Assembly (NCBI GenBank): GCA_004380135.1
Contig: QXCR01000023.1
Coordinates: 3,224 to 67,223 of the forward strand
Reading direction: 5' to 3'
DNA from: Stemphylium vesicarium
Taxonomy: Eukaryota > Ascomycota > Dothideomycetes > Pleosporales > Pleosporaceae
Length of the DNA: 64,000 bases
Below the pieces are notes generated by a model that was not told the DNA's origin, searched no databases, and saw nothing but the letters and a program-made list of their open reading frames with translations. Within the stretch, counting starts at the first letter, position 1. The number at the start of each line of letters is the position of its first letter. Shown piece after piece: positions 10,210-21,990 of this stretch. A program made the translations under genes and the position numbers.

Positions 10210-11478
10210 TCTAGGGCGACTTTATAGTGGAGTTTAACGCAGTGGCTAGTATCTTAGAAGGATTTATTATCTTGTGGGCGCATATAGGGTCTTTGGGGTT
10301 CTTCGGGTTATGGTATGAATATTTCATTAGCGTGTCGAAGCAATTTGTAGTTCGGTATGCATCTGGATGGACGCATCGAACGTAGTCGCCGAACGTCATG
10401 AAGCCATCTATCAGCAAAAACGTCTTGCTTCAATACAACACCTTGACTATGTGAAAATTCCTCGCGGTAAGTGGAGTGGCCCAGGATGATCGAGACGATG
10501 ACCAGCAGCGCACGTTATTTCTAATACCAGCAAGCACGAGTGACGCAGGATGCTTAAGGAAGTAGTCTTCTGAGGTGTGAATAGCTTCTTGTATACAGCA
10601 TAGTGGGATGTTGCAAATACCTCATCTCGTAGTGGTGTACCAAAATATAGATAGTTATTACTAGGGAAGTTGTAGGAGGAGCGATAGTAAATATATAAGT
10701 GCGCTTCCAAAGTTCTTAACACCTATATTAGGGCTATTAGTGTCAGGACGCAGCCCTGCACCACTACGCCATGCAACCAAAAGGTACGGATGATCAGTAG
10801 ACTACTGATCATGGTGCACGATAGTATATATTGTCATTTGGCCTGACACGGCCTGACAGTTACAGTCTTAAAACATTGTAAAGCACGTAACATAATATAT
10901 AGCCTACGTAACACTTTCTAGACCTACCCGCTACCAGATGCAATATTGACGCAACCTTATTAGTGTACTAGTAAATAGGAGCTAGCCTATTTTCTATCAA
11001 AGGACGCTGAGTGTAATGAGCTAGAGCCCTTGCCCTCTTATCCTCGTCTATAACCTCGGTGTTTCTCCTGCCCGCTCCGATTGCCGATCAGCCGATCGCA
11101 ATATTGTTTCTCCGCCCACATATATAGATATCCGCGTAGCCAAGAAGCCTAGCTCGCTATCGAATACTGTCGGAGTTGTTGAACGCAAGCATAGGGCAAA
11201 AGTTGAGGATTGACTGAGGTTGTATTGTAGAAGCTATGGAAGGTTTATGTAGGTGAGTGACCGTAAACAGCGCTAGCCTAGATAGGCGTAGCTCGCTAAG
11301 GTGAGTGGTCGCGAGTGCAGCGAGAGCAGGAGAGCAGGAAAAAACCCCAAACCCTGACAAATACCATCTTGTGATCCAGGTCTTGCCATCGTGTATCTGC
11401 TCCTAGAGCTAGCCCCTTACACTAAGGGCGATTTAGCAAAACCGAAGTAGATAGAAAAGGAAATATCAAGTAATTAAG
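10210..11478. other. Gene-free, partly AT-rich stretch
   Basis: No gene is supported. The middle (about 10640-11150) is enriched in TA steps and resembles RIP-affected DNA. A strong palindrome is listed separately. TGTCAGG at 10741-10747 and CCTGACA at 10842-10848 and 10852-10858 could be the ends of a roughly 110-bp inverted-repeat element, but no target duplication was found. Confidence 0.45.
10790..10812. repeat. Perfect 11-bp palindrome
   Basis: ATGATCAGTAG (10790-10800), one A, and its exact reverse complement (10802-10812). It lies between outward TGTCAGG/CCTGACA repeats, so it may be the centre of a small inverted-repeat element. Confidence 0.8.
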
Positions 11479-11990
11479 AGGCAAACAAGAGTGCTAGGCG
11501 CTGCGGACGGTAAGGCGATCGAGATACAGGCCAACCACGTCCGTATCGTTAAGTTTGGATCGATCTCGGACCCTGGGTACAAGACGGTGTCGGGCTGCCT
11601 GCGGGTGATAGCTGCGCGTGCGGGCGATGTGATTGGCGGACAATAAGACACGGAGGACCGGATGGATGCTGGTACGTAGGCCTGAACTCTACACGCAGAC
11701 AGTATAGTAGTGCTAGTAACAATGTACTTACAAATCACTCTAACGGGGCCTCTGAGTAATTTACTGTCTAATTTAGCGTGCTAGAGGTGTCGGGCGTCGA
11801 TCACTTTGTTAGTCGCGGCGAAGAGCTGGATGTCATCTATAGAGAGTTTGAGCACCATAGGTCTCGCAAGATAGTAGTCGTGTACGGCCTAGGTGGAGTA
11901 AGCAAAATCTAGCTAGCGCTAGTATATTCGCAGCGATGCAAGACCAGTACTCGGCAATGGCTCATGTTGAGTTTACTATATTTAGAATTT
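11479..11990 (+). pseudogene. NB-ARC NOD-like receptor fragment, RIP-damaged
   Basis: Two blocks in the same frame are diagnostic. At 11479-11646 the frame reads ...IQANHVRIVKFGSISDPGY KTVSG..., the conserved linker (NHxxMVKFxSxxDxGYxxVSG) that follows the N-terminal effector domain in many fungal NLRs, ending in TAA at 11644. At 11779-11946 it reads HFVSRGEELDVIYREFE then VVVYGLGGVSKI, the start of an NB-ARC domain, where intact genes have GLGGIGKT. The Walker A Gly-to-Ser and Thr-to-Ile changes and the TAG at 11910-11912 (from CAG) are all C-to-T or G-to-A transitions. A frameshift near 11936 moves the next block (DQYSAM) to another frame. The rest of the gene is not visible. Such proteins act in self/non-self recognition and cell death. 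Confidence 0.75.
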
Positions 11991-12407
11991 TCCACGGCGT
12001 CCCGTCACGTAGGATGTCACTACGCAAGGACGGATGTTATAGCATCCGACTCCGAAGCCAAATTGACGAATTTGAAGGGGATTCTGGGTGGCCACCTTTT
12101 CTTGTCCTTATGTGGAATTTTGAATCGGACTAATATTAACGGATGATACTACTGGCCGCTAAGCGATCATGACAGATGGAATTGACTTTGGCACCAGGTA
12201 CCGTCGATGCTTTCCGAGTACTGGATCATTCCCACGTCATGTTCCCTAGTATTGTTTTGAATCACCTCACAGCCGTACAGTCACTCCGCACTCAATAAGA
12301 TTTTACTTCCCAGGATATATAAAGCTGCATACTCTCTACATATCGGCTTACATCTCATCACCACGCCCTGCCCCCCGCCCCCCGAAGTCTGATATCCTTT
12401 TTGGACA
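11991..12407. other. Upstream region of the oxidoreductase gene
   Basis: No ORF is supported. It contains the TATA-like element at 12316-12323 and a short C-rich run near 12371-12383. Confidence 0.4.
12316..12323 (+). promoter_or_regulatory. TATA-box-like element
   Basis: TATATAAA lies 84 bp before the start codon at 12408, a position suitable for a core promoter element of the oxidoreductase gene. Confidence 0.5.
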
Positions 12408-13547
12408 ATGAAAGAAGCATTCGTCCATAGCGCCGATAAGGTTTGTCTTACAACCGCATTCGAGTTATTCAATAGACTAAATTTCAAAAGGTAGAGATAA
12501 GAGATGTTCCGATTCCTACACCAGGCCCTGATCAAGTGGTGATCCGAGTCATAGCTAGCGGGTGCAACCCAAAAGACTGGTAATCAATATCGTATGCTGC
12601 TTGCGTCTCGTACTAAGAAACCTTTCAGGAAATTACCGGAGATTTTCAAAGCAGCTAGCAATTCAGGCGATGATATTGCTGGCTTCGTGCATGCTGTTGG
12701 TACAAACGTCTATGAATTCAAGCCAGGCGATCGTGTTGCCGCATTCCACGAGATGACGAAGCCAGGAGGGAGCTATGCAGAGTACGCAGTCGCGTGGCAA
12801 TACATGACTTCTCATATACCAGGCAATCTCAGTTTTGAGGAGGCTTCGACGATTCCTTTGGCTGGACTGACGGCCGTAGTTGGCAACTACATTCGGCTGG
12901 GATTGCCTGAGCCGTGGAAACCTGCAACTGAGAAAGTACCGTTTCTTGTCTACGGCGCAGCATCGGCTGTGGGTGCATTCGCGATTAAACTGGCGCGACT
13001 GTCGAACATCCACCCTATCATCGGCGTAGCCGGAAGGGGGATTCCGTATGCCGAATCGCTCATCGATAAAACCAAGGGAGACGTGATTATCGATTACCGC
13101 AATGGAAATGAAGCAGTGGTGGCTGGAATTCAAGACGCTCTCAAAAGCGCTGGAGTTCTGGATATATACTACGCCTTTGACGCCGTGTCCGATAAGGGAA
13201 GCCACAACGATGTGGTCGCTATTCTTGCGCCGGAGGGCCAAGTCACCTATGTTTTCCCTCTGGAACAAACAGCCCCGCCTGGGTTCAGCTATCCCAAAAC
13301 CTACAATTCTGCTCAGTTTAGCAATGTTGGGGACATCTATGGCGAACATAGACAGCAAGGATTCATGTATCTTCGATGGCTGTTCCGGATGGTGATGGAG
13401 GGAAAGTTTACAGCGCATCCATACGAGGTCGTTCCAGGCGGACTTGCAGGGGTGAGTCAAGGACTGCAGAACTTGAAAGCAGGAAAAGCGAGCGCAGTAA
13501 AGTACGTCTACAAGGTGTGTGACACAGAGGGTGCCGGACAGGACTGA
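12408..13547 (+). CDS. Zinc-independent MDR quinone/enoyl reductase-like protein
   Basis: Three exons (12408-12440, 12491-12579, 12629-13547) give 346 aa of the medium-chain dehydrogenase/reductase superfamily. The N-terminal half has the GroES-like fold (VPIPTPGPDQVVIRV, SGCNPKDWK, FKPGDRVAAF). The C-terminal half has the Rossmann nucleotide-binding site VYGAASAVGAFAIKLA. The family uses NADPH to reduce quinones or enoyl groups. The classical structural zinc Cys cluster is not visible, as in the quinone-reductase and trans-enoyl-reductase branch. The two introns are 50 and 49 bp. The splice TG/G restores NPKDWK, supporting the model. It could be a free-standing secondary-metabolism reductase, but no polyketide synthase is in the window. 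A TATA-like box lies upstream. Confidence 0.85.
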
Positions 13548-14946
13548 AGGACTTAGAGTAACTACTGGGTACGCTGCAGGTGAGCTGCTTAAGATTGTAA
13601 GAACCTAATAGACCGATGCTCTACACGACAGTAGATCGTCTTATGAAACAGTGATTAAGAATTTTAGTCGACTATTCTATTTAAAACATATCGCTGCACC
13701 TTGCTTACCTATGCGCGTGTTAGCCTTGTCAGGAGCTGCTGAGATACAGTATAGTAAGTGCCCACGATAGCCTTAGCTCTTTTTTATTCTTATTTCTGGC
13801 AACCTTGCGCAATAGTGTCTCCATAGTGGTGAAGCTGTGTCGCGTCGAAGTTGGATGAAGGTATCATTCTCATACTTGGATACCTCATTCGCCGAAGAAG
13901 ACGCCATTAGTTATACAAAACATTTTGCATTTCGTCGTTTGGTATGTCCGTTCCGTAGTTCCGCAACCCACTAAAAATGCCGCAATTGGGCTCTGTCCAG
14001 AGATGATTAGCCAACTTTGGTACCTATTCTAACGCGCCTAACTACAATAGAGGTAACTCAGGTATTTAATTCGCCGATACGAAAAAAAGAGAGGCAGCCA
14101 GTCCTTGTGCTCCCATGAGGAAGGCGCTGTTATAATCATTTGGTACTCGTGCAAATACGTGAGGTGTGAACGGCTGTAGCTCAATGCTCATTGGCAGTAT
14201 AGCGAAGTTTTATCCACACCGCATCCCGCAGTCGTGTACGAGAACGTTCATGGCCAGTATTGGGATGTTCGTGGAAGATAGAGGGCGAAGGAATGTCGCG
14301 AGATGAAGTTGCCTGACATAACCTCGCCCCATCACGCTGGACCCATGATCGCCCCATTCGTGCGCTTGGTCTACCACCGTTGCAGCACAAGAACGACTTT
14401 AATATTATACAAAATGTCATCTCAATTCGTCGACGCTGGGAGAAACTTATCCGCGGCATTAGGATGCGTTTTGAAGATACCGCTCATGGAATGCTGATTA
14501 CAGTCTACGCCCGAAAGATTCGCCGAGACTCTCTCGAGAGCCAAGGTATGTGACACGAAGACTCTCGAAAGATAAATCGGCTTCGCACTACCTTATTCCC
14601 TTCTATGACAGTATTAGCGTGTCTTAACAAACTTGAACGCGTCGGGCACGCCAGATGTCTTGAGCGATCTATCTTGGGCGATCTACCTGGCAGATGGCGC
14701 CTTTCCCAATTGCGCCTAGCCCCACAATCCCTGCCCCTCACACGCGCCTTCGGAACGTCATCGCCCATCACCAAAATTTGGGCAGCGGCGACGAGGCGGG
14801 GTGCGATATTCCCGTTTCACCGTCCAAACTACGCAAACAAGAATACATAACATACTTGCGTACAACAGGCGACCATCTGGAGAACAGAATCCACTCTTCA
14901 TTTCCTACACAAGCGTGCCGAATCTCCACAACACTGTCGTCTCACA
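13548..14946. other. Intergenic, no gene seen
   Basis: Only short incoherent frames occur in these 1.4 kb. The base composition varies and is TA-rich near 13560-13760. The 3' end next to the DUF1769 start should hold its promoter. Confidence 0.45.
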
Positions 14947-16130
14947 ATGGCGCACTACGAGCAGTATATGTTGCGCGTCACCGCGGGCGCTACATACGAT
15001 ACGTCAAAGCATGAGTCTCTTCTCGTGAATAGTGAGAAGCCAGTAAAGATCGAGTCTGATCTCATCGATGCGAGGTTGCATATGAGAATCAAGGATTATC
15101 GGGGTATGCGCCCGAAGAAGCCCTCCCACCACCAGCAACTTGATGTTTCTCGCGACACTGACAGTCCACAGGTCTCCCTGAAGGCTCACCAGCAACATCT
15201 CCTTACTTTTCCACGCCACAGCACCCATACGATCGCTACTCGATATCCTTTTCCTTCACGCCGAAGACGGACATTGCTGGCGACAAGCTTGTTTTTGGCA
15301 ACGACTTTGACCACCCGATTCGCGATCGCCTGCCGCCCCTGTTTGACAAGGCATTTGGTATAGTCAAGTGGTGGATCGATCCGGGTCTAGACGGTGATGT
15401 ATACGCGGATGAACCGTACTTGTACGGCGCGCTGTTGTCTTCCATCAACGTGTTGCGCATTGGAGCAAAGAAGGACGCGGAAAAGCCCAGCGATGAGGAT
15501 CTAGAAGGCCAAGCGCAAACTGAGGGCGACGTAGAGCTCAGCGAGTCTGAAGGCGAGGCCGTTGTATACGAGGAGGGTGCCGATGGCGATGGTGTCGAAG
15601 TCAGGAAAGCCAAGGGCGTGCCTGACCGATCGGGCGCACGACAAAAGTTCTTCCTTACCGAGGCCAATCGCGCGGGCTTTACATTTGAAGCAGGAAGGGA
15701 GTACAAATGCGACTTCTTCAACCCATACCTGGACTTCAACGAGTTTGCACTGAAGATTGGATACGGACTCCCAAACATAAGCATGATTGGACACTGGGAC
15801 GGACAGCCTTTGCGGTAAGTATCCCATCTTTTCCTTCTCCCTTCCAGACTTTCCATTCTTCTCGCTCGCTATTACATTGCTTACACGACGTACTTTCTTT
15901 GGACTGGGATTTGGGGCTGACTTGGTCATTCACTAATCAGTTCGCACACGCTTAGATATGTGCTCAAGAACCGTGAGACGGATCAAGAGCTCTTTGTCGT
16001 GGTGATTGAGCTGCTGCCTACTGAACAAGCTAAGAAGCAGGGTGTGGAGGATCCACAAGAGAAGTTTGAGGAGGTGCATGGAAAGACGGAAGCGAAGGAA
16101 AAGGAGGAAAAGAACGATGAGCTAGACTAG
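14947..16130 (+). CDS. DUF1769 (UPF0590-like) fungal conserved protein
   Basis: Three exons (14947-15103, 15172-15814, 15956-16130) give 324 aa. The N-terminus (YMLRVTAGATYDTSKH...) and the block IKDYRGLPEGSPATSPYF, restored by the first splice, are the hallmark of the fungal DUF1769/UPF0590 family. Further family blocks are YSISFSFTPK, FGNDFDHPIRDRLPP, IVKWWIDPGLDGD, YLYGALLSSIN, and a C-terminal core FNPYLDFNEFALKIGYGLPNISMIGHWDGQPLRYVLKN split by intron 2. A Glu/Asp-rich insert sits at about residues 150-200, and the C-terminus is a charged Lys/Glu tail. No biochemical role is known for the family. No signal peptide or membrane segment is seen. Confidence 0.85.
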
Positions 16131-16472
16131 GAGATCTTGCATTGAGAGACGGGTTGTTTGATAGCCATGTGGGTTGGGATGGTTGTGCATCAGCGCGGCG
16201 TTTGGGTACTGGAAGGCATGGTACATACGGTTGGGAGGAGGGTAACGGGACCAGTCAGTTCAAAAGAACTGCAGGCATATTTTAGCAGCTTTACGTGTCC
16301 CACTCTCCGACGAAATTACTTGTATAATGAGTCTCGTGTCTCCCCGTGGGGTAGAGCACGGCACAGTGGTTAGCGCGGTGAAGCTCAGACCTCTCCGAAC
16401 TTCGGCTTGCCGCGAACAACCAAAATTTCCCGAATCTCGAATCCTGGGACTTTTTAGTCACCAGCGACAAAA
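16131..16472. other. Promoter region of LYS12
   Basis: A 342-bp gap between the DUF1769 stop and the LYS12 start. No gene is seen. A tRNA-like A-box string near 16340-16375 lacks a matching B box. Confidence 0.45.
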
Positions 16473-17687
16473 ATGGCTGCACGCACACTGAGGATAGGTA
16501 TGTATCAATTGATTTGTTGCATGGCAATGAGACTGGCTAGCAAGAGCCAATTGGTGGTTTTACCCCGCTAGAGCTTGTGTTTTGTTACCTGCCACAGCCT
16601 ACCGCACCTGCATCGTCAATGACTAACCCACCTCACAGGCCTCATTCCCGGTGACGGCATTGGCCGTGAAGTTATCCCCGCTGGCCGTCGTATCCTCGAG
16701 GCTCTTCCCTCCTCCTTCGGCCTCAAATTCTCCTTCTCGCACCACGAAGCCGGCTGGGAGACATTCCAGAAGACGGGCGCCGCCCTTCCCGACCAGACGG
16801 TTGAAGCGCTCAAGTCGGACTGCGATGGCGCGCTTTTCGGAGCCGTGAGCTCGCCCACGGTACAGACTAAGGGATACTCCAGCCCAATCGTGGCGCTGAG
16901 GAAGAAGATGAAGCTGTACGCCAACGTGCGACCCGTCAAGAGCGTCAAGGGCGGCATGCGGGACGTGGATCTGGTCATTGTGCGCGAGAACACCGAGGAT
17001 CTCTATGTCAAGGAGGAGAAGACGTACAACGCGCCCGACGGCTCAAAGATCGCCGAGGCCATCAAGCGGATATCCGAGACCGCCTCATTCAACATTGCCG
17101 CCATGGCCGGCGACATTGCGCTGCGTCGCCAACGCGTGCGCGACGCAGGCGGCAACTCAATCCACAGCAACCCGCTCGTAACCATCACGCACAAGTCCAA
17201 CGTGCTCTCGCAGACCGACGGCCTCTTCCGCGAGACATCGCGCCGCGCCCTCGGCGACCCCAAATACCAGCTCGTCAACATTGAAGAGCAAATCGTCGAC
17301 TCCATGGTCTACAAGCTCTTCCGCCAACCCCAAGACTACGACGTCATTGTCGCACCTAATCTCTACGGCGACATTCTATCCGATGGCGCTGCCGCCCTTG
17401 TCGGCTCCCTCGGTCTCGTGCCCTCTGCCAACGTCGGAAAGGACTTTGTCATTGGCGAGCCTTGCCATGGCTCTGCGCCTGATATTGAAGGCCAGGGTAT
17501 CGCGAACCCCATTGCTACCATCCGGTCTACCGCGCTCATGCTCGAGTTCATCGGCGAGGAGGCGGCTGCGGCGAGCATTTACAAGGCTGTTGATGCGAAC
17601 CTGGAGGAGGCTAGGCTGTTGAGCCCGGATATGGGAGGCAAGGCTAAGACAGACGAGATTATCGAGGATATCTGCAAGAGGTTGTAG
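16473..17687 (+). CDS. LYS12: Homoisocitrate dehydrogenase (lysine biosynthesis)
   Basis: Two exons (16473-16497, 16639-17687; 141-bp intron) give 357 aa. The first short exon MAARTLRI joins to GLIPGDGIGREVIPAG, the conserved start of the isocitrate/isopropylmalate dehydrogenase fold. Substrate and metal signatures are present: RENTEDLYVKEE, ITHKSNVLSQTDGLFRE, and NLYGDILSDGAAALVGSLG, the Mg/NAD site. The Val/Tyr-rich RENTEDLYV segment and GLVPSANVG favour homoisocitrate over isocitrate or 3-isopropylmalate. The enzyme oxidatively decarboxylates homoisocitrate to 2-oxoadipate in the alpha-aminoadipate pathway, probably in mitochondria, though no strong presequence is visible. The tiny first exon is easily missed by gene callers. 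Confidence 0.9.
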
Positions 17688-18530
17688 AGTATCGTTGGGT
17701 ATGAAGGCTATGGAAACGAAGTCGTGACCAGCTTATGCGTGCTTGGCTTTTCGAGATTTCTTGGATAGCCAATACAAGCATTCGCGACATTTACTCTCCT
17801 ATTCTTCTTTTTTGCCAAGCGCGATTTATTCTTGTTGCTGCGGCATTTATGCCCTACCGTCCGGGGCCCCGGGTTGAGGCAATAGTCGACCTCCTGTTCT
17901 GGGACGTTTCGCTTAGGTAATGGTTTGTGCTGTGCCGCCTAAAAAAGCATCCTCGTTACGCGACGTTGGAAAAGTACATGTGTTGCGGTGTGAGCAATTT
18001 CGATCCTTTCCAGTCTGGCTGGATTGCTTTGCTTTCTGCGGAAGAAGGGGGGTTGAGGCATTTGTCTGATTTCTCTTGGCATGAGGTAATGAGGTAAGAT
18101 GCGTAACGCAGGTGTAAGAGGAATGGGATGAGGTATATACGTACCACATGCGACAAACGACAAAATTGAGCTTACAGGGTATTTGAACGCTTTTCCCTGC
18201 CTTTCAACCTGCTTCTCGAAGAGAATAGACACCCGCACTAATCACGACACCATGTGAATTCTGCACCGCAACCCAGCAAAAAACTGCGCCGCATCTGCCT
18301 CCTCTTCCACGACGTCGCGAGCCCTCGACGCAAAACTCTCAGCATTGGAATCGACCCATTACGATCCCTGGTTCATTCAGATACCCTCGCTTCCTTTATC
18401 TCGCATCTGTCATCGACCATCTGCAACATTACAAATTCATTACCATTCACACCTAGAAGCACCAGCACCAGCACCAGCACCAGCAACAGCAATAGCAACA
18501 ACAACTACATCCTCTATCCTACCAGCAGAA
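17688..18530. other. Intergenic with CAGCAC trinucleotide-like repeat
   Basis: No clear gene. A (CAGCAC)-type run at about 18461-18506 lies just before the small ORF at 18531 and would be part of its leader. Confidence 0.45.
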
Positions 18531-18749
18531 ATGAGCACATTAGTCTTCCCACTCATCTCCGCCATCTTCAACGCCCTCTGCTTTTTACTCTTGTATCGCG
18601 TGTTTAGCGCTCAGGTGGAGAGTTTGGAACGGCAGGTTGTTGCGCTCAAGAGGGATGTGCGGGGAATGAGGGATTTGAAGGATTTGAAGGGGGGTAGGAA
18701 GTGCAGTGTTGGTGGAGCTGGTGGGGTTGTAGAAGAGGGCGGTGTTTGA
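18531..18749 (+). CDS. Small single-span membrane/coiled-coil protein (hypothetical)
   Basis: This is a 72-aa frame starting MSTLVFPLISAIFNALCFLL, a strong N-terminal membrane or signal-anchor segment. It is followed by a short heptad-like helix (VESLERQVVALKRDVRG) and a Gly-rich tail. The order is plausible for a real small protein, but it is not recognised. A longer frame with the same stop begins at 18345 but encodes Thr/Ser-repeat sequence from the CAGCAC run, so the internal ATG was preferred. Confidence 0.35.
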   Translation: MSTLVFPLISAIFNALCFLLLYRVFSAQVESLERQVVALKRDVRGMRDLKDLKGGRKCSVGGAGGVVEEGGV

Positions 18750-18933
18750 GTGTTCTTCGCCGCAGTGCTGCATGAGTTGTTCGTTTATTGAGGGGAAGAG
18801 AAGGAAATGGAATGGGATGGGAATGGAGGACGGTGATGATGTTGAGATTATGATCGTGATTGTGTAGTATGGAACGCCGATATGTTCAAGTCGAAAACTC
18901 CACCTATTGGCAAAGAAAGATTGGGTTACACAT

Positions 18934-20536
18934 TTAGACGCGCGTAAAAGCATCGATATCCACACGCTGGTAAAACGATACATGACCAAACGTCTCCCAA
19001 TACTGCGCAATGCGATCGTGCGAGATGAGAATAAGCTGCGATGTGATATAGTTATCTGTCTTTTCATTAGCATGCAAACACACACACACACACCCCTCTC
19101 TCCCCCTCTCTCTCTCTCTCTCCTAAGCAGAAAAACTCACCATCTCTAAACCCCGTAGCAGCGATATGCCCCACACTCCTTACAATCCTCGCCCCCTTGA
19201 AAATCTCCTCATTAGCCACTCTCAGCAAGCCATTCGGCCCAATGTCCGGCGCGATGAACGTGTATTCACCCCGAGGGATGTTGGGGTCACCGGTCAATTT
19301 GACAGCTTCGATCCGGCCGCGATAGACAGAGTCGTCGTCCTGGGGTGTGCTTGAGGATCCGGTTGAGCGTTCGTGATACGCTTCTTGTAGTGTTGCAACG
19401 CTGTCTTCGAGATCATCCGCATTCTCCATCTCGTCGTCATCGTCGTCATCGTCGGAGCTCGCTGCGTCGGTCGGGGCAGTAGTCCACGACCCGCCGCTGC
19501 TCACGCTGCCTTCGCGTTCTCGAGCCCGCAACGCCCATTCTGCGCGCTCTGGAAGGGATCTCGGGTCGTCGGGCTGCATGATGGCTAGGAACTCGCAGCC
19601 ATGGCCTGCATAGTCGCCGCACCAAATGCCCTGCCATGGCTTCTGTGGAGTGGGGGTGTAGCTTTCTTCCGGGAGCGTTGCCCAGGTAGTAATGTCCTCG
19701 CCGATTCGCATGTTCATTCCCAGCGTTTGCGTCGAGAATTGCATCCATTTGCGCAACCTGAATGTTGAAGTGGAAAGCTGGTCGAGCTGGCCGGGCTTCT
19801 GTCCGGATTGAGTGAAGCCGGAAGGTGATTGGTCGTTGCGCGTGCGGTCCACGCTTGGCAAGGTTAGTGGAGGCCATACTGGCGTCGCTTCAGTAGTGAT
19901 GTTTGCGGGCCAAGGTCTCGTTAGCAGGAGTTGAGAGTAGAGTGCCGCGTGTCGAGATCGTTCGTGGTATAAGCTCATGGGTATCTCTTTCTGCAACCGA
20001 TAACCGACGCGTCCGACGGCTTCTTCGTATGCATCCTTGTTCAATCTGACCACAGGCGCGTTGAGATCCAGCTGTACACGCGGGCTAAACGTATGGATTA
20101 TGGCCTCCGGGTGCTGGTCCCACGACAAGGACGCGGGTATGCGCCGTTCTGCGACAAGCGCATATGCTTCAATCGAATTGAGCCGATGGTCATAACGCGC
20201 GACGATAAGCTTCCCCGTGTGCGCATTATCCGCGAACCATATCTTTCTCCTCGCGATGAACCAGTAGGGATGGTGCTCTTTGAACAATTCCTGCCACGTC
20301 AGATGTGCTGGCTTAGACACGGCGCGTCCTGGAACCTCGGCTTGTACGAATGGGTGCCAAAGAACGTCTTGTTGAGTGTGCTCATGTAGAGCCCTGCAGA
20401 CTAGCCCTGTGGTGAGAATTTCTGATAGACTGAGATAGCCGAGAATGTGCTGCAGGAGTTCTGAAGGAAGGCTAAGTAGAGGCGAAGCCATAGTCGGTGG
20501 GGCTGAGCTCTGTTCTCTGAGTACGTGTGGCTCCAT
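18934..20536 (-). CDS. F-box protein with FBXO31-like (Cyclin_D1_bind) domain
   Basis: Two exons (20536-19141 and 19055-18934) give 505 aa. The F-box is at residues ~19-60 (LLSLPSELLQHILGYLSLSEI), which should bind Skp1 in an SCF ubiquitin ligase. The rest matches the FBXO31-type substrate domain in fungal form: GIWCGDYAGHGCEFL, then a Ser/Asp-rich low-complexity insert, then AVKLTGDPNIPRGEYTFIAPDIGPNG and GARIVRSVGHIAATGFRD. The short last exon adds SQLILISHDRIAQYWETFGH and FYQRVDID, which completes the domain and proves the intron. The intron contains CA and CT microsatellites (19078-19130). An ATG 45 bp downstream (20491) is an alternative start that still keeps the F-box. Confidence 0.82.
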
Positions 20537-21990
20537 GGATGGATACTGGAAGGTTTCTGTTGTCCTTGGGCGTCTGTAGTACCTGAAGTGCAAACGGATC
20601 GACCTTTGAAGCAACTCAACCCGGGTGGCGAAAGCTTATGTAGAAGTCACCCTAATGCAACCACGACTTGACAAGGTGCGTTTCAAATCTTGGATTATTG
20701 GAGTTCCTTGACAACGACGAATAGGAGATTCCGATTGGCGGTAATGCGATGCTACGCCTTCTCCGCGCGATGCTTGGTCCTCTTTTCTCGGCAACGTTGG
20801 CGGTGACACCTTCCCAGCTTCGCCTAGCTGCGCTAACTCCGGCGACGATTGGCGCAGTCAAGCAACGAATACGAGTGCTATGCACGATCGATATACTTTC
20901 GCGAATCTTGAGACAACAAAGTACCTGCTGTTTAGGTCGCGGAGGCTCCGAGATGATGGTGCCAACTGTGCGATATCGGATGATGTGGCGCAAGGATGAA
21001 GCGCGGCTCGGAAAGACTCGTGTGCGGCTCGGATAGGGCGGCCGTGAAGAAGGGAAGCGTTGATAAGACGCGCCGTCGCGAGATGCCAATGTGTAGAGAA
21101 AGAGAAGAGCGGTATGAGATACGCAAAACTAGCGTAGAGAGGTGTAATACTTAATCACGACAGCATGACGCCGTCGTGCACAGACTGTTCATCGGCGGCG
21201 AACTAGAGAGTCGTGGAAGGGAAGGGGTGTGGCCTGTGCGCCGTCGCTAGGCTGATGGCTTTTGTGGGGTGCGTGCAACTTCACCTCCTTCAATCCTTAC
21301 CACGCGACGCTACCCTGTTCTCCGCTTCGGCCGCGTCTCTTATCATCATGCTTCGGACCTTTTGCCCACGTTTTGGTGGAGTCGCTGGACGCCTATCGCG
21401 ACTTCGCTCTTGTCGAGCATCTTGCGTTATCCGCGCTTGCTGGTTGTAAATAAATGTGATGTAGCCCCAAGAACCACAAGACTTTGTATTCGCGTGCAAG
21501 AAAGAATCAAACACATTTCCAGGGTATTCCGCATCGGTAATGGAATTTGTTTCATTCGACTCCAACAATGGTACAGTACCAAAGTAATATCAGCTTCGCT
21601 ATGAGTCTGAAAATCTGCCGTTGCTGGTGCCTGCAATGGACGCACTATAAAAAAAGCTTTCCTGCGTTCTCCGGGATACCGGTCACTGCATTGGTCTTAT
21701 CAGCAAATCGTGCCAAGCTACCTACTGTGTTTCTGCTCCACGGAGCGGGTTTTAGTGGGTTGCGAAACTGTGGAACGGACGTACCAAACGACGAAATGCA
21801 AAAAGTCTTGTATAACTAACGGCGTCGTCTTTCGCTCTTGTCACAAAAAATTGCCTCTCCCCTCACCACAATTCTTACGGGCACAAAATCGTCCGAACGG
21901 CGCAGAGGAAACGATGCTTTACAACCCACGACCTTGTCCAATCCCGCGAACAATCGCCGCTACGCTGCCTTGATCACACCCACCGCTACG
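20537..21990. other. Intergenic, no gene seen
   Basis: These 1.45 kb hold several Arg/Ser-rich frames on both strands with no recognisable motif. They are most likely noncoding. Confidence 0.45.

Noticed and set aside
16335..16395. tRNA gene
   Set aside because: There is an A-box-like string (GTGGTTAGCGCGGT), but no matching B box with a foldable T-arm at the right distance.
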